Positions 21,465 through 30,331 are shown, counted from the stretch's first letter. The stretch is DNA of 35,912 nucleotides from JAVBQJ01 sp045585875 (GCA_045585875.1 JAZMZH010000092.1:1-35912); one strand, 5' to 3'. A program made the numbers and translations. Notes: generated by a model not told the origin, from the sequence alone.

Positions 21465-22220
21465 ATGTCCGGACACAGTAAATGGGCCAACATCAAGCAC
21501 AAAAAAGAAGCCGCCGATAAGAAGAAGGGCAAGGCTTTTTCCAGCCTGGCCAAGGAAATCATGGTGGCGGCCAAGGTCGGCGGCGGCGATCCCAACGCCA
21601 ATCCCCGCCTCCGCGCCGCCCTCACCGCCGCCAAGGCCATCAACCTCCCCAACGCCAATATCGAGCGCGCCATCAAAAAGGGCACCGGCGAATTGGGCGA
21701 CGTGGTTTACGAGGAAGTGGTCTACGAGGGCTACGCCGCCGGAGGCGTGGGCGTCATCATCGAGTGCCTCACCGATAACCGCAACCGCTCCGCCAGCGAC
21801 GTCCGCGCCACGCTGGACCGCAACAACGGCAATCTGGCCAGTTCCGGCGCGGTGAGCCGTCTTTTCACCCGCCAGAGCCACTTCGTCATCGAGGGCGAAA
21901 ACGCCGACGAGGACAAGCTCATGGAGGTGGTGCTGGACGCCGGAGCCGAGGATATCGAGGTGGACGACGGCGTGGCCGACGTCTGGGGCCCCACCGACTG
22001 TTTTGAAGCCATCGCCAAAAGCCTGGAGGATGCCGGCATCACCACCACCGAGGCCGGGGTGGTCCGCCGCCCCCTCACCACCGTGGAACTCACCGACGCC
22101 AAAACCGCCCAGCAGGTGCTCCGGCTGGTGGACCGGCTGGAGGAGCTGGACGACGTGCAGACCGTCACCGCCAACTTCGAAATCGCCGATGAGATCGCCG
22201 GCGAGCTCGAAGAAGACTGA
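21465..22220 (+). CDS. yebC: YebC/PmpR-family regulator
   Basis: A 251-residue cytoplasmic protein starting at ATG 21465 with GAGG 6 nt upstream. The N-terminus MSGHSKWANIKHKKEAADKK is the exact family signature. GGGDPNANPRLRAALTAAKA and MPNANIERAIKKG (here LPNAN) follow, then YEGYAAGGVGVIIECLTDNRNRSASDVR. The acidic C-terminal domain ends in ELEED. Members of the family bind DNA as transcription regulators (PmpR) or act on ribosomes stalled at proline runs (recently proposed for YebC). No ruvC/ruvA genes, its common neighbours, follow here; it heads a mixed operon instead. Confidence 0.96.
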   Translation: MSGHSKWANIKHKKEAADKKKGKAFSSLAKEIMVAAKVGGGDPNANPRLRAALTAAKAINLPNANIERAIKKGTGELGDVVYEEVVYEGYAAGGVGVIIECLTDNRNRSASDVRATLDRNNGNLASSGAVSRLFTRQSHFVIEGENADEDKLMEVVLDAGAEDIEVDDGVADVWGPTDCFEAIAKSLEDAGITTTEAGVVRRPLTTVELTDAKTAQQVLRLVDRLEELDDVQTVTANFEIADEIAGELEED

Positions 22221-22238
22221 GGCCGCCGGAGTCCCGGG

Positions 22239-23258
22239 ATGAGCCGCGTCCGCAGCCACATCCGCGGCAGCGCGGTCTTTGCCCTCAAATTCGCGGTCGC
22301 CGCGGGCATCATATGGCTGCTGGCGACGGCAAACGCCGAAGCGCTGAGGGAAGCTTTTCGCTCCTTTGATCTCCGCTTTTTCCCGCCCGCGCTGGCGCTT
22401 TACTTCGTGCACATGCTGGTCAGCGCCTGGAGATGGTACGAGCTGGCCCGCTCGCTGGGGTTCCGGCTTACGGCGGCGGAAGCCGTCTCCATCACCATGC
22501 AGGGGTATTTCTTCTCGCTGGTGATCCCCGCGGGCGCGGTGGGAGGAGACGTGGCCCGCATCGCCATCCTCTCCCGCCGGACCGCTCCGGGCGCCGGCTG
22601 CGACGGAGCGGTGACGGTGCTCATCGACCGCGTGGTGGGCATGGCGGCGCTTTTCACGCTGGCGATGGTGCTGATCGTCGCGGACATCCCGGTGATTCTG
22701 CGCATGTCGGTGCCGGGAGCGCCCTGGGTGGCGGAATTGCGCCTGTGGCTGGCGGGAGGGGTATTCCTCCTCTGCGCGGCCGGAAACGCGGCGGTCGCGG
22801 CGCTGTTTTTTCACCGCAGGCTGGAGCGGCTGCCGGGCTGGAACCGGATTTTCGCCGCGGGCGATCGGCTGACGAGAGGATTTTTCACCCATCTGGCGCG
22901 GGCGCTGGATGTTTACCGCGGGCGCTGGAAACTCCTGCTCTGGCTGACGGTGATCTCGATTTTCGGAGCCCACCTCATGCTGGTCATGGCGGTGCTGGCG
23001 CTGGCGGCGGGACTGCCGGAGGCATTGCCGGGGGCTCTGGCGGCGGCCGCCGCGGTGACCATCGGCAACATTGCGGGGCTGCTCCCGTCATTTTCCGGGA
23101 TCGGATTTCGCGACATCACCATGGCGGCGCTGCTGACGCCGGTATGCGGAGAGGGGACGGCGATCACCCTGGGGTTCACGGTGATCATCCTGCTGGGGAA
23201 TCTCGCCGGCGGCCTGTTTTTCGTTGCGGACTCAATCACCAAACGCAGAGCGGAGTAA
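22239..23258 (+). CDS. Lysylphosphatidylglycerol synthase TM-region family protein (UPF0104)
   Basis: A 339-residue inner-membrane protein with about eight hydrophobic segments. The family hallmarks are SAWRWYELARSLG after the second helix, then FFSLVIPAGAVGGDVARI, and VTVLIDRVVGM. The C-terminal pair of helices surrounds SFSGIGFRDITM, which matches the G-x-G-x-R-E type motif of the group. It contains only the membrane part, not the aminoacyl-transferase domain of MprF, so it is more likely a lipid or glycolipid flippase, or an AglD-like protein, than a lysyl-transferase. It starts 18 nt after yebC, with GGAG upstream, and its TAA directly precedes the next ATG. Specific substrate unknown. 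Confidence 0.85.
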   Translation: MSRVRSHIRGSAVFALKFAVAAGIIWLLATANAEALREAFRSFDLRFFPPALALYFVHMLVSAWRWYELARSLGFRLTAAEAVSITMQGYFFSLVIPAGAVGGDVARIAILSRRTAPGAGCDGAVTVLIDRVVGMAALFTLAMVLIVADIPVILRMSVPGAPWVAELRLWLAGGVFLLCAAGNAAVAALFFHRRLERLPGWNRIFAAGDRLTRGFFTHLARALDVYRGRWKLLLWLTVISIFGAHLMLVMAVLALAAGLPEALPGALAAAAAVTIGNIAGLLPSFSGIGFRDITMAALLTPVCGEGTAITLGFTVIILLGNLAGGLFFVADSITKRRAE

Positions 23259-24674
23259 ATGAAGGGTTTTCAACTGGAGATGCAATTTTCCTCGGGGGCC
23301 AACCGCCTCCGGAAGTGTCTTGAAAACGGAATATTTTCCCTGTGGATCGAGCACGCTCCCCCTCCCGGAGAAACCGATCCGGAGATCCTGAAGCGGCGTC
23401 TGGACGCCCTTGAGGACGCCGTGCTCTCCGAAACCGCCCTCCCGGCGGCCCTGGCCATCACCGACCGGAGCGGCCCGGTCCCGGGCGGCGTCCGCGGCGT
23501 GGAATACGCTTCTCTCGCCGGAGAAAGCACCCGCAGCTGTCATGCCGTTTACGTTTCGGGACGAAACACCCCGCCGGAAGAGCTGCGGGGCCTCCTCAAC
23601 ATGGCCGCCAACGCCGGGATCCTCAATATCGTGCCGGTGACCGGCGACGCCATGCCCGGCGCCACGGCCCGGCATCCGGGAAATTTCACCGAATCCGTGT
23701 CCATCCTGTCGGAGGCGGTGCGCCGCGGCGGCTTCTTCGCCGGGACCACGGTCAATCCCTTCAAATATTCCCCGGAGCCGCTGATCGGGCAGTACGCCAA
23801 ACTCATGCGCAAAGTCAACACCGGCGCCCAGTTCGCGGTGTCTCAGGCGGGCTTCGACATGGCCAAGCTCCATGAGCTCCGCAACTATATGGAGACCCGT
23901 CAGTGTTTTCTGCCGCTGGTGGCCCGGCTGGTGCTGCTGACACCCGAGATCATGGCGGAAATTCTGGCCGGGAAACGCCCCGGCATCGTCATCAGCCGGG
24001 AGTCCCAGGCCCAGCTGCGCCGGGAACTGTGCTTCTCCGCCCAGCAGTTTCAGGCGGCTCAGTGGCGGCGGCTGGAACTTCAGGCCGCCGGGTGCAGGCT
24101 GCTGGGCTGTTCGGGCATCCAGCTGGTGGGGGCGGACACTCCGGAACGGATCAAGGTGGCGGCGGAGCGGATCAACAACGCCATGAAGGAATTTTCCTCC
24201 TTCGCCGACTGGCTCGGCGAATACGAAGCCTGGGTGGGCAGGGCGGATCTCTCCAACCACACCAACGGATTCTACTTTTTCGACCGTCTCCTCCGTCCCG
24301 AGGGGGAGGAAGTGGCCCGTCCGGTACCGGCGGATTTTGAATTTCCTCCTCTGTCCGGGGGCGAAAAACTCCGATGCTTCGTGCTCTCCTCGCTCTTTCC
24401 GGAGGAGGAAAATTTCCCGCCCGAGCATCGGAGAATCCTCAAAACCCTTTTCGCCGGATGCAGAGGATGCGACCGGTGCACCCTGTCGAAAAATTTTCTC
24501 GTCTGCCGCGGGCACTGTCCCAAAAGACTCAGTTTCGGGCCCTGCGGCGGCGGCGCCTCCGGCGGCGGCTGCGAATACGGCGGCCGCGGATGCGTCTTCA
24601 ACCGCATAACCCGCCGCGCCGGCATTGTCGGAAGCGTGGACGATCTCGAAACCCCCGTTGAGGAAGGACTGTAA
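23259..24674 (+). CDS. metF: Methylenetetrahydrofolate reductase fused to a MetV-like zinc/Fe-S domain
   Basis: A 471-residue protein. Residues ~15-310 look like the FAD-binding MTHFR barrel: FSLWIEHAPPPGETD is the first strand, NMAANAGILNIVPVTGD the substrate region, TTVNPFKY and FAVSQAGFDM the typical later strands. From about 395 to 450 there is a Cys-rich module, FAGCRGCDRCTLSKNF, then CRGHCPKRLSFGPCGG and GCEYGGRGCVFNR, matching the MTHFR C-terminal domain (MetV). In acetogens MetV is often a separate partner of MetF; here it is fused. The enzyme converts methylene- to methyl-tetrahydrofolate for methionine synthesis or one-carbon flow. The electron donor may be a ferredoxin-type carrier rather than NADH, which is inference from the MetV part. 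It starts directly after the flippase stop codon and is followed by aconitase after 1 nt. Confidence 0.85.
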   Translation: MKGFQLEMQFSSGANRLRKCLENGIFSLWIEHAPPPGETDPEILKRRLDALEDAVLSETALPAALAITDRSGPVPGGVRGVEYASLAGESTRSCHAVYVSGRNTPPEELRGLLNMAANAGILNIVPVTGDAMPGATARHPGNFTESVSILSEAVRRGGFFAGTTVNPFKYSPEPLIGQYAKLMRKVNTGAQFAVSQAGFDMAKLHELRNYMETRQCFLPLVARLVLLTPEIMAEILAGKRPGIVISRESQAQLRRELCFSAQQFQAAQWRRLELQAAGCRLLGCSGIQLVGADTPERIKVAAERINNAMKEFSSFADWLGEYEAWVGRADLSNHTNGFYFFDRLLRPEGEEVARPVPADFEFPPLSGGEKLRCFVLSSLFPEEENFPPEHRRILKTLFAGCRGCDRCTLSKNFLVCRGHCPKRLSFGPCGGGASGGGCEYGGRGCVFNRITRRAGIVGSVDDLETPVEEGL

Positions 24675-24675
24675 A

Positions 24676-26607
24676 ATGGCGAAAGGCACACTGACCGGAA
24701 AAATTCTCAATTCCCATCTGCTCAAGGGCGTCCCCGCCCCGGGCGAACCCGTGGAAATACGCATCGACCAGACCCTCACTCAGGACGCCACCGGCACCAT
24801 GGCCTATCTGGAACTGGAGGCGATGAAGGTCCCGGCGGTGGCGACGGAACTGTCGGTATCGTATGTGGATCACAACATGATGCAGAACGGCCCCGAAAAC
24901 CGAAACGACCACCTCTATCTGCGCAGCATCGCCGCCGCCCGGGGCGTGCGCTTCTCCCCCCCCGGCAACGGCATCTGCCATCAGGTGCATCTGGAGCGTT
25001 TCGGACGCCCCGGAAAAACGCTTCTGGGCAGCGACAGCCATACCCCCACCGGCGGCGGCATCGGCATGATCGCCATCGGCGCCGGCGGTCTGGACGTGGC
25101 CTGCGCCATGGCCGGACGGCCCTTCCGCCTGGCCTACCCCAGAATCATCGGGGTGGAACTGCGGAACCGCCTCGGAGAGTGGTGCGCCGCCAAGGATGTG
25201 ATCCTGAAACTCCTGAGCATCCTCACCACCAAGGGCAACGTGGGCTGCGTGGTCGAATATTTCGGGGACGGGGTAAAGACCCTTTCCGTGCCCCAGCGCG
25301 CCACCATCACCAACATGGGAGCCGAGCTGGGCGTCACCACCAGCATCTTCCCCTCCGATGAAGCCACGAGAAAATTTCTCCGCGCCCAGCACCGGGAGGC
25401 CGATTTCACCGCTCTGGCCGCCGACGCCGACGCCGAATACGACGATCGGATCACCATCGACCTGGCCGCGCTGGAACCGCTGGCCGCCTGCCCCTCCAGC
25501 CCCGACAACGTGAAGCCGATCTCCGCCATCGCCGGCACTCCGGTGGGGCAGGTCATCGTGGGGAGCTGCACCAATTCCAGCTACCGGGATCTGGCCATGG
25601 TTGCGGCGGTGCTGGAGGGCCGCAGGATCGCTCCGGGAGTGACCTTCGCCGTGGCGCCCGGCAGCCGCCAGGTGCTGGAAATGCTGGCCGCCGACGGCGG
25701 TCTGGCCAAAATGATCGCCGCCGGAGCGCGGATCCTGGAAACCGGATGCGGCCCCTGCATCGGTCAGGGACAGAGCCCGGCCAACGACACGGTTTCCCTG
25801 CGCACCTTTAACCGGAACTTCGCCGGGCGCACCGGCACCCGGGGCGATCAGGCCTACCTGGTGAGCTGCGAAACCGCGGTGGCCTCGGCATTGACCGGCG
25901 TCATCACCGATCCGAGAAGTCTGGACATCCCGTATCCGCGGATCGCCGAGGTGGAGGATTTCACCGTAAACGACAACATGATCGAATTGCCGCCCGCCGA
26001 TCCCTCCAAGGTGGAGATCATCCGCAAACCCACCATCGGCAATCCTCCCGAAACCGCTCCGGCCCCGGAGCGTCTGGACGCCGAAATCATCATCCGGGTG
26101 GGGGATAAGATCACCACCGACCATATCATGCCCGCCGGCGTGCATCTGAAGCTCCGGAGCAATATCCCGGCTTACGCGCAGGTGGTTTTCGAGTGCTTCA
26201 ACGAACCGGGCAAGCCGGGATTCGCCCGGCGCGCCGCCGCGGTCCGCGACTCCGGCCGCTGGGGAGTGATCGTCGCCGGAGAGAGCTACGGTCAGGGTTC
26301 CAGCCGGGAACACGCGGCCATCTGCCCGGCCTATCTGGGCATCAAAGCGGTGGCGGCGTGCTCCATCGAGCGCATCCACCGGGCCAACCTCATCAACTTC
26401 GGCATCGCGCCGCTGATTTTCGCCGATCCGGCGGATCTGGAGGCGATGAAGCCGGGCGAATCCTTCGTGATCGAGAACTTCCGGGAGCAGCTGCGGGCAG
26501 GCGGCGTCATCACCGCTTCGGCGGGCGGACGGCCGGTGCGGTTCCGGTGCGAACTCAACGCCCGGGATCTGGAGATCATCCTCGCGGGCGGCCTGCTGAA
26601 TCTCTGA
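24676..26607 (+). CDS. Aconitate hydratase (monomeric bacterial type)
   Basis: A 643-residue enzyme starting at ATG 24676, 1 nt after the MTHFR stop. It isomerises citrate to isocitrate via aconitate with a 4Fe-4S cluster. The cluster ligands are Cys298 in GSCTNSS and Cys358 and Cys361 in CGPCIG. HNMMQNGPENRND, LLGSDSHTPTGGGIGM and the swivel-domain segments TTDHIMPAG and GESYGQGSSREHAA are all present. The length (about 640) and order match the shorter aconitases of anaerobes rather than the ~890-residue AcnA/AcnB. The MetF-like gene next to it and the repair genes after it are not a known pathway. Other aconitase-family members (homoaconitase, isopropylmalate isomerase) are less likely. Confidence 0.94.
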   Translation: MAKGTLTGKILNSHLLKGVPAPGEPVEIRIDQTLTQDATGTMAYLELEAMKVPAVATELSVSYVDHNMMQNGPENRNDHLYLRSIAAARGVRFSPPGNGICHQVHLERFGRPGKTLLGSDSHTPTGGGIGMIAIGAGGLDVACAMAGRPFRLAYPRIIGVELRNRLGEWCAAKDVILKLLSILTTKGNVGCVVEYFGDGVKTLSVPQRATITNMGAELGVTTSIFPSDEATRKFLRAQHREADFTALAADADAEYDDRITIDLAALEPLAACPSSPDNVKPISAIAGTPVGQVIVGSCTNSSYRDLAMVAAVLEGRRIAPGVTFAVAPGSRQVLEMLAADGGLAKMIAAGARILETGCGPCIGQGQSPANDTVSLRTFNRNFAGRTGTRGDQAYLVSCETAVASALTGVITDPRSLDIPYPRIAEVEDFTVNDNMIELPPADPSKVEIIRKPTIGNPPETAPAPERLDAEIIIRVGDKITTDHIMPAGVHLKLRSNIPAYAQVVFECFNEPGKPGFARRAAAVRDSGRWGVIVAGESYGQGSSREHAAICPAYLGIKAVAACSIERIHRANLINFGIAPLIFADPADLEAMKPGESFVIENFREQLRAGGVITASAGGRPVRFRCELNARDLEIILAGGLLNL

Positions 26608-26619
26608 GGCGTGACAAGG

Positions 26620-27333
26620 ATGGACATCTGGCGCAAACTTCCCGCCCCCTGGAGGGATTTCCTCGCCGGATCGGGAGCGGAAGAGCCTCTGAACCGGGTC
26701 GCGGATTTTCTGAGCCGGGAAATGTTTCACGAAGAGGTGTTTCCCGCCCGGGATGAGTGGTTTGCGGCCTTTCAGGCCCTCGCCCCCGCCGACGTCCGGG
26801 CGGTCATCCTGGGACAGGATCCCTACCACGAGGAGGGACAGGCCCACGGTCTGGCCTTTTCGGTGAAGGCGGGCACGGCAGTTCCGCCCTCGCTCAGAAA
26901 CATTTTCAGGGAGCTCTCCGACGACGTCGGCGTCTCCGCCCCGGCTTCGGGGGATCTCTCCGGCTGGGCCGCCAACGGCGTGCTGCTGCTGAACAGCGTG
27001 CTCACGGTGCGGGCCGGGGCGGCCGGTTCCCACTCCGGACGGGGCTGGGAGGAATTCACCGACCGCGTGATCGCCGGGCTCTCGCGGGACCTGCGCCCGA
27101 AGGTTTTCATACTCTGGGGATCCTGGGCGGGCAAAAAAGCCGATCTCATCGACGGCGGACGGCATCTGGTGCTGCGCTCGGCCCACCCGTCGCCGCTGAG
27201 CGCCTCGCGGGGATTTTTCGGGAGCCGGCCATTTTCCCGTGCCAATGAATTTCTGGCCGCCCGGGGCGAACCTCCGATCCCCTGGGGCTGTCTGCCGAGG
27301 AAAACGGAACAACTGGAGCTGGGGATCTTATGA
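26620..27333 (+). CDS. ung: Uracil-DNA glycosylase family 1
   Basis: A 237-residue base-excision repair enzyme that removes uracil from DNA. The catalytic Asp67 is in LGQDPYH, NGVLLLNSVLTV is the uracil-specificity Asn strand, and His189 is in the HPSPLSA leucine-loop motif. All key residues are conserved. The ATG at 26620 is preferred because GAGG lies about 10 nt upstream; a GTG at 26611 would add three residues. The last residues after LPRKTE are QLELGIL, beyond the usual end of the fold and resembling a beta-clamp-binding peptide. Its TGA overlaps the DUF177 ATG (ATGA). Confidence 0.97.
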   Translation: MDIWRKLPAPWRDFLAGSGAEEPLNRVADFLSREMFHEEVFPARDEWFAAFQALAPADVRAVILGQDPYHEEGQAHGLAFSVKAGTAVPPSLRNIFRELSDDVGVSAPASGDLSGWAANGVLLLNSVLTVRAGAAGSHSGRGWEEFTDRVIAGLSRDLRPKVFILWGSWAGKKADLIDGGRHLVLRSAHPSPLSASRGFFGSRPFSRANEFLAARGEPPIPWGCLPRKTEQLELGIL

Positions 27334-27839
27334 TTACAATCAGTCTGTCGCGTCTGGATCACGAAAAAAATTATCTGCTGGAGGGCTCGGAATCCCCGGA
27401 TTTTCTGGAATTGGGCGAAAAGGAGTTTTTCACCGCCTCCCGTCCCGTATCCTACCGTCTCACGGTCACCCGGGTCAGCGGAGGCGTCCACATCTCCGGT
27501 TCGGTCTCCACCTCCGTCACCGGAGCCTGCGCCCGATGCCTCAGGGAAACTTCATGCCGGATCGCCAACGACAAGATCGATCTCTTCTTCCCGGTGGGAG
27601 CCGAGGAAACCCTGGACATCACCGAGGACGTCCGCGAGGAACTGCTCCTGGAGCTGCCCATGAACATCCTCTGCCGGGAGGATTGCGCCGGATTGTGTGA
27701 AAAATGCGGCGCCGATCTGAACGAAGGGCCCTGCGGCTGCCGCCGCGACGGAAACGACGGCGGTTCCGGGGACGCGGCCTCCGGCGGGAATCCCTGGAGC
27801 GCCCTGGACGGCCTGCATCTGGACGGAGGAGATGCCTGA
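27330..27839 (+). CDS. DUF177 (YceD) family protein
   Basis: A 169-residue cytoplasmic protein. The family pattern is clear: GACARCLRE (a Cys pair near 68-71), DITEDVREELLLELPM, then LCREDCAGLCEKCGADLN with GPCGC, four or more Cys that probably bind zinc. Members are linked to 23S rRNA maturation or ribosome assembly and are usually followed by rpmF (ribosomal protein L32). Here no rpmF follows; the next gene is a large membrane protein. The C-terminal Gly/Asp-rich tail is a local addition. It overlaps ung by 4 nt and the following gene by 1 nt. Confidence 0.88.
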   Translation: MITISLSRLDHEKNYLLEGSESPDFLELGEKEFFTASRPVSYRLTVTRVSGGVHISGSVSTSVTGACARCLRETSCRIANDKIDLFFPVGAEETLDITEDVREELLLELPMNILCREDCAGLCEKCGADLNEGPCGCRRDGNDGGSGDAASGGNPWSALDGLHLDGGDA

Positions 27840-29863
27840 TGAAGAAATTGCATACCGTCTTCGGAAATCCGGCCGCGGGTTTTCTGCTGGCGACGCTGCT
27901 GTGCTTCGGAATTCGCTTCGGCGTATGCCTGATCGAGACCGCGCGGCTGAAAACTCATGTGGGAGCGGATTTCTCCCCCTTTCTGGCGGAGTCCGCCGTC
28001 GCCTGGGCTCAGGCGAACTGCCGGGCCGACGGCAGAGATCCCGACATGGTGACGACGGGCGGATCCGGCGCCGCCGCCCGACTCTCCGGAGGCATCGAGC
28101 ACTTCGCGGCCCTGAGCATCCGGGCGCGCCGTCTCTTCGCCCCGGATGCTCCCACGGCCTGGGAGGACAATCCGGCGGAGGCGGAATGGGTGAAATTCAC
28201 TCTGGCGCTGTGGATCGCCCTGGGCGGCGGAATCCTCTGGCTCTGGCTGAAATGGGACGGACTGGAGGCGGGATGGTGTTTCGCCGGAGTGCTGTTCTTT
28301 TCCGTAATGCCCTCGGCGCTGGCCCGGTACACCGGTCAGGATCTGCTGAAGGGGGCTTTTGCCATGAATTTCCTGCTCCTGGCCATGGCCTTTGACGCCA
28401 GAAGCCGTGCGCAGGGCGGGGGACGGATCAGCACGGCGCTCTTCTGGTGCTCCGTGTTCCTCGCCGGAATCTGCTGGGACATGGCGCAGATCCTGCTGGG
28501 CGCGTGGGCACTGTGGAACATTCTCTCCGGCCTCGCCGCCAACCGGCCGAATCCGGAGCGTCTGCGCATGATGCTGGCTCTCTGGACCGCGCTCGCGGCC
28601 GCCGCCGTCGCCACTCCCTACGGACGGCTCCACGGGAGCATCGCCTCGCCGGTGACGCTGGTGCTGGCGCCCCTGGCGGTCGCGGCGTTTCTGCCCCTGA
28701 AGCGGCGGACGGTCGCCGCCGCCGGAGCGGTGCTCGTGCTGCTGTGGTGCGGGATCATGGCCGCGGGCGGAGGCTTCGCGGGCAGCTACAGTCACTTCGG
28801 AGAACTGCTCCTGGCCAAAGTGCGCTGGCTGAACAGCAAGCCCGCCGATCCGGGCCTGCTCACCTTTTACCAGAGGATCCTCTGGACGCCGGAACTGCAG
28901 TCGGCGGATCTGAGGACGACGGCGGCATTTTTCCCGCTGGCGCTGCCGGCGGCCCTCCTCTCGTGGCTGCTGCTGCGCAGGCGGGAGGAAAATGCGAAAT
29001 TCCGCGGATACGCGCTGCTGACGCTCCTGTTTTTCGCGATCTTCATCCTCATGGTGCGTTTTCACGAGATGGCGGCGGTGTTTCTGGCCCCCTGGTGCGC
29101 CTTTGCCGCGGCGCTGGGATTCCGCAAGCTCTCCGGGAGCCGGTGGAAATTTTTATGGCTGCTCCTCTGGCTGGGGGCGGTGCCGCTGGCGGAGGCGGGA
29201 ATAAGCCTGCGGCCCCGGCGCTACTCTGCCGGTCTGCCCATGCTGGCGGACGCGGTGGCCGCCGCCCGTTCTTCCGAGATCGCCGGGCAGACGGTGCTGG
29301 CGGACTTCGAGCTGGGCTGTCTGCTGGCCGGATATGCGGGGGCGAGGATCGCCGTCCAGCCGAAATTCGAACTGGAGGAAACCCGGGAAACCACCCGCAG
29401 ATATATCGAGATCCTTTACAAGGGCACCTTGGAGGAGCTGGCGGAACTGTGCGAAGAGCAACAGGTCCGTTTCGTCTTTCTCCGCAACGGACAGGGCAGC
29501 GAACCCCTGCACCCCTACTCCTATCGCTATATGGCCGACGCGGCGACCGTGCCGCGCCGGGCCCCGGTGATGGTGCTGGGACGCACCATGGACGTGTGCG
29601 CCCCGGGATTCCGCCGGGCGCACTTCAGCGCCGAGCATCGGCAGGCGGCGCAGGCGGTTTCGGTGTTCCGCTTCGTCAGCGAAAACGACCGGGAGAGCGC
29701 CATGAATCTGCTGATCCGCGCCGCCGAAGCCTTTCGGGACGGGGACGACCGGATGGCGGCGGCATGGGCATGGGCGGCCTACCGCCTCGATCCGATCTCG
29801 GAACTCACCGGCCGGGTGCTGGAAAACGTCGCCTGCTGGCAGCCCGGACCGCTCATGTTCTGA
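27839..29863 (+). CDS. GT-C-like polytopic membrane protein (putative glycosyltransferase)
   Basis: A 674-residue protein with an N-terminal helix, an extracytoplasmic loop containing Asp (HVGADFSPFLAESA, about residues 40-50, where GT-C enzymes keep their acidic residue) and about ten more hydrophobic helices up to ~470. A soluble C-terminal domain of ~200 residues follows, with the segment GTLEELAELCEEQQVRFVFLRN, common in GT-C proteins. The fold suggests a lipid-linked-sugar glycosyltransferase acting outside the membrane (STT3/PMT-like). I cannot identify a named family, and a catalytic assignment would be speculative. Start ATG 27839 overlaps the DUF177 TGA and has GGAGG upstream. The stop overlaps the convergent CYTH gene by 11 nt. 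Confidence 0.6.
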   Translation: MKKLHTVFGNPAAGFLLATLLCFGIRFGVCLIETARLKTHVGADFSPFLAESAVAWAQANCRADGRDPDMVTTGGSGAAARLSGGIEHFAALSIRARRLFAPDAPTAWEDNPAEAEWVKFTLALWIALGGGILWLWLKWDGLEAGWCFAGVLFFSVMPSALARYTGQDLLKGAFAMNFLLLAMAFDARSRAQGGGRISTALFWCSVFLAGICWDMAQILLGAWALWNILSGLAANRPNPERLRMMLALWTALAAAAVATPYGRLHGSIASPVTLVLAPLAVAAFLPLKRRTVAAAGAVLVLLWCGIMAAGGGFAGSYSHFGELLLAKVRWLNSKPADPGLLTFYQRILWTPELQSADLRTTAAFFPLALPAALLSWLLLRRREENAKFRGYALLTLLFFAIFILMVRFHEMAAVFLAPWCAFAAALGFRKLSGSRWKFLWLLLWLGAVPLAEAGISLRPRRYSAGLPMLADAVAAARSSEIAGQTVLADFELGCLLAGYAGARIAVQPKFELEETRETTRRYIEILYKGTLEELAELCEEQQVRFVFLRNGQGSEPLHPYSYRYMADAATVPRRAPVMVLGRTMDVCAPGFRRAHFSAEHRQAAQAVSVFRFVSENDRESAMNLLIRAAEAFRDGDDRMAAAWAWAAYRLDPISELTGRVLENVACWQPGPLMF

Positions 29864-30326
29864 AGCGGTACGGCTTCAAAGCCAGCGCCGCGTTGGAATA
29901 ACCGTCGTCGCCGGTGATCTCCTCCGCCGCCCACTCCGGGATGCGGAAAACCGCGTCGGCGGCGGACAGCTCGATCTCCGCGATCCGCAGCGGAGCGTTG
30001 TCGCCGGAAAAGAGATCCACCGACCATTCCCGGCCGTCCACGATTTCCCGGTAGCGGGTTTTTTCCACGATGCTCCCGGCGAGGGGGAAGTGACTCATCA
30101 TGTATTCGGCGTCCTCCAGAGGCACCGGATATTCCAATTCGGCCCGCTCCAGAGCGGAGTTGCGCTGCTTGAAGGTCACCACGGCCCGGTCGTTTTCGAT
30201 CCTCACCCGGATGGTCAGCCCGCGTCCGGCCAGGAGGTAGGCGGCCCGCATCCGGACCCCGCCGGAGGGATCGGAGGGGACGTAATCCTCCCGCACCAGG
30301 AAACGCCGTTCGATTTCAAGAAACAT
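29853..30326 (-). CDS. CYTH-domain triphosphate tunnel metalloenzyme
   Basis: A 157-residue cytoplasmic protein from ATG 30326. The N-terminal EIERRFLV is the ExExK signature of the CYTH superfamily, with Arg in the Lys position. Further hallmarks are TIRVRIENDRAVVTFKQRN, ELEYPVPLEDAE, KTRYREIVDGREWSVDLFSGDN and AEIELSAAD, whose alternating charged strands line the triphosphate tunnel. Such proteins hydrolyse inorganic tripolyphosphate or organic triphosphates, or cyclise ATP. The first is the most sensible here because it is the last gene of a polyphosphate operon, 5 nt after the phosphofructokinase gene. Its stop overlaps the convergent membrane-protein gene by 11 nt. Confidence 0.88.
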   Translation of the reverse strand: MFLEIERRFLVREDYVPSDPSGGVRMRAAYLLAGRGLTIRVRIENDRAVVTFKQRNSALERAELEYPVPLEDAEYMMSHFPLAGSIVEKTRYREIVDGREWSVDLFSGDNAPLRIAEIELSAADAVFRIPEWAAEEITGDDGYSNAALALKPYRFRT

Positions 30327-30331
30327 ATCCG

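Noticed and set aside
24598..27312. A 904-codon minus-strand open frame opposite aconitase and ung
   Set aside because: The opposite strand encodes two certain enzymes; the translation is Gly/Arg/His-rich without motifs, as expected for an antisense shadow in GC-rich DNA.
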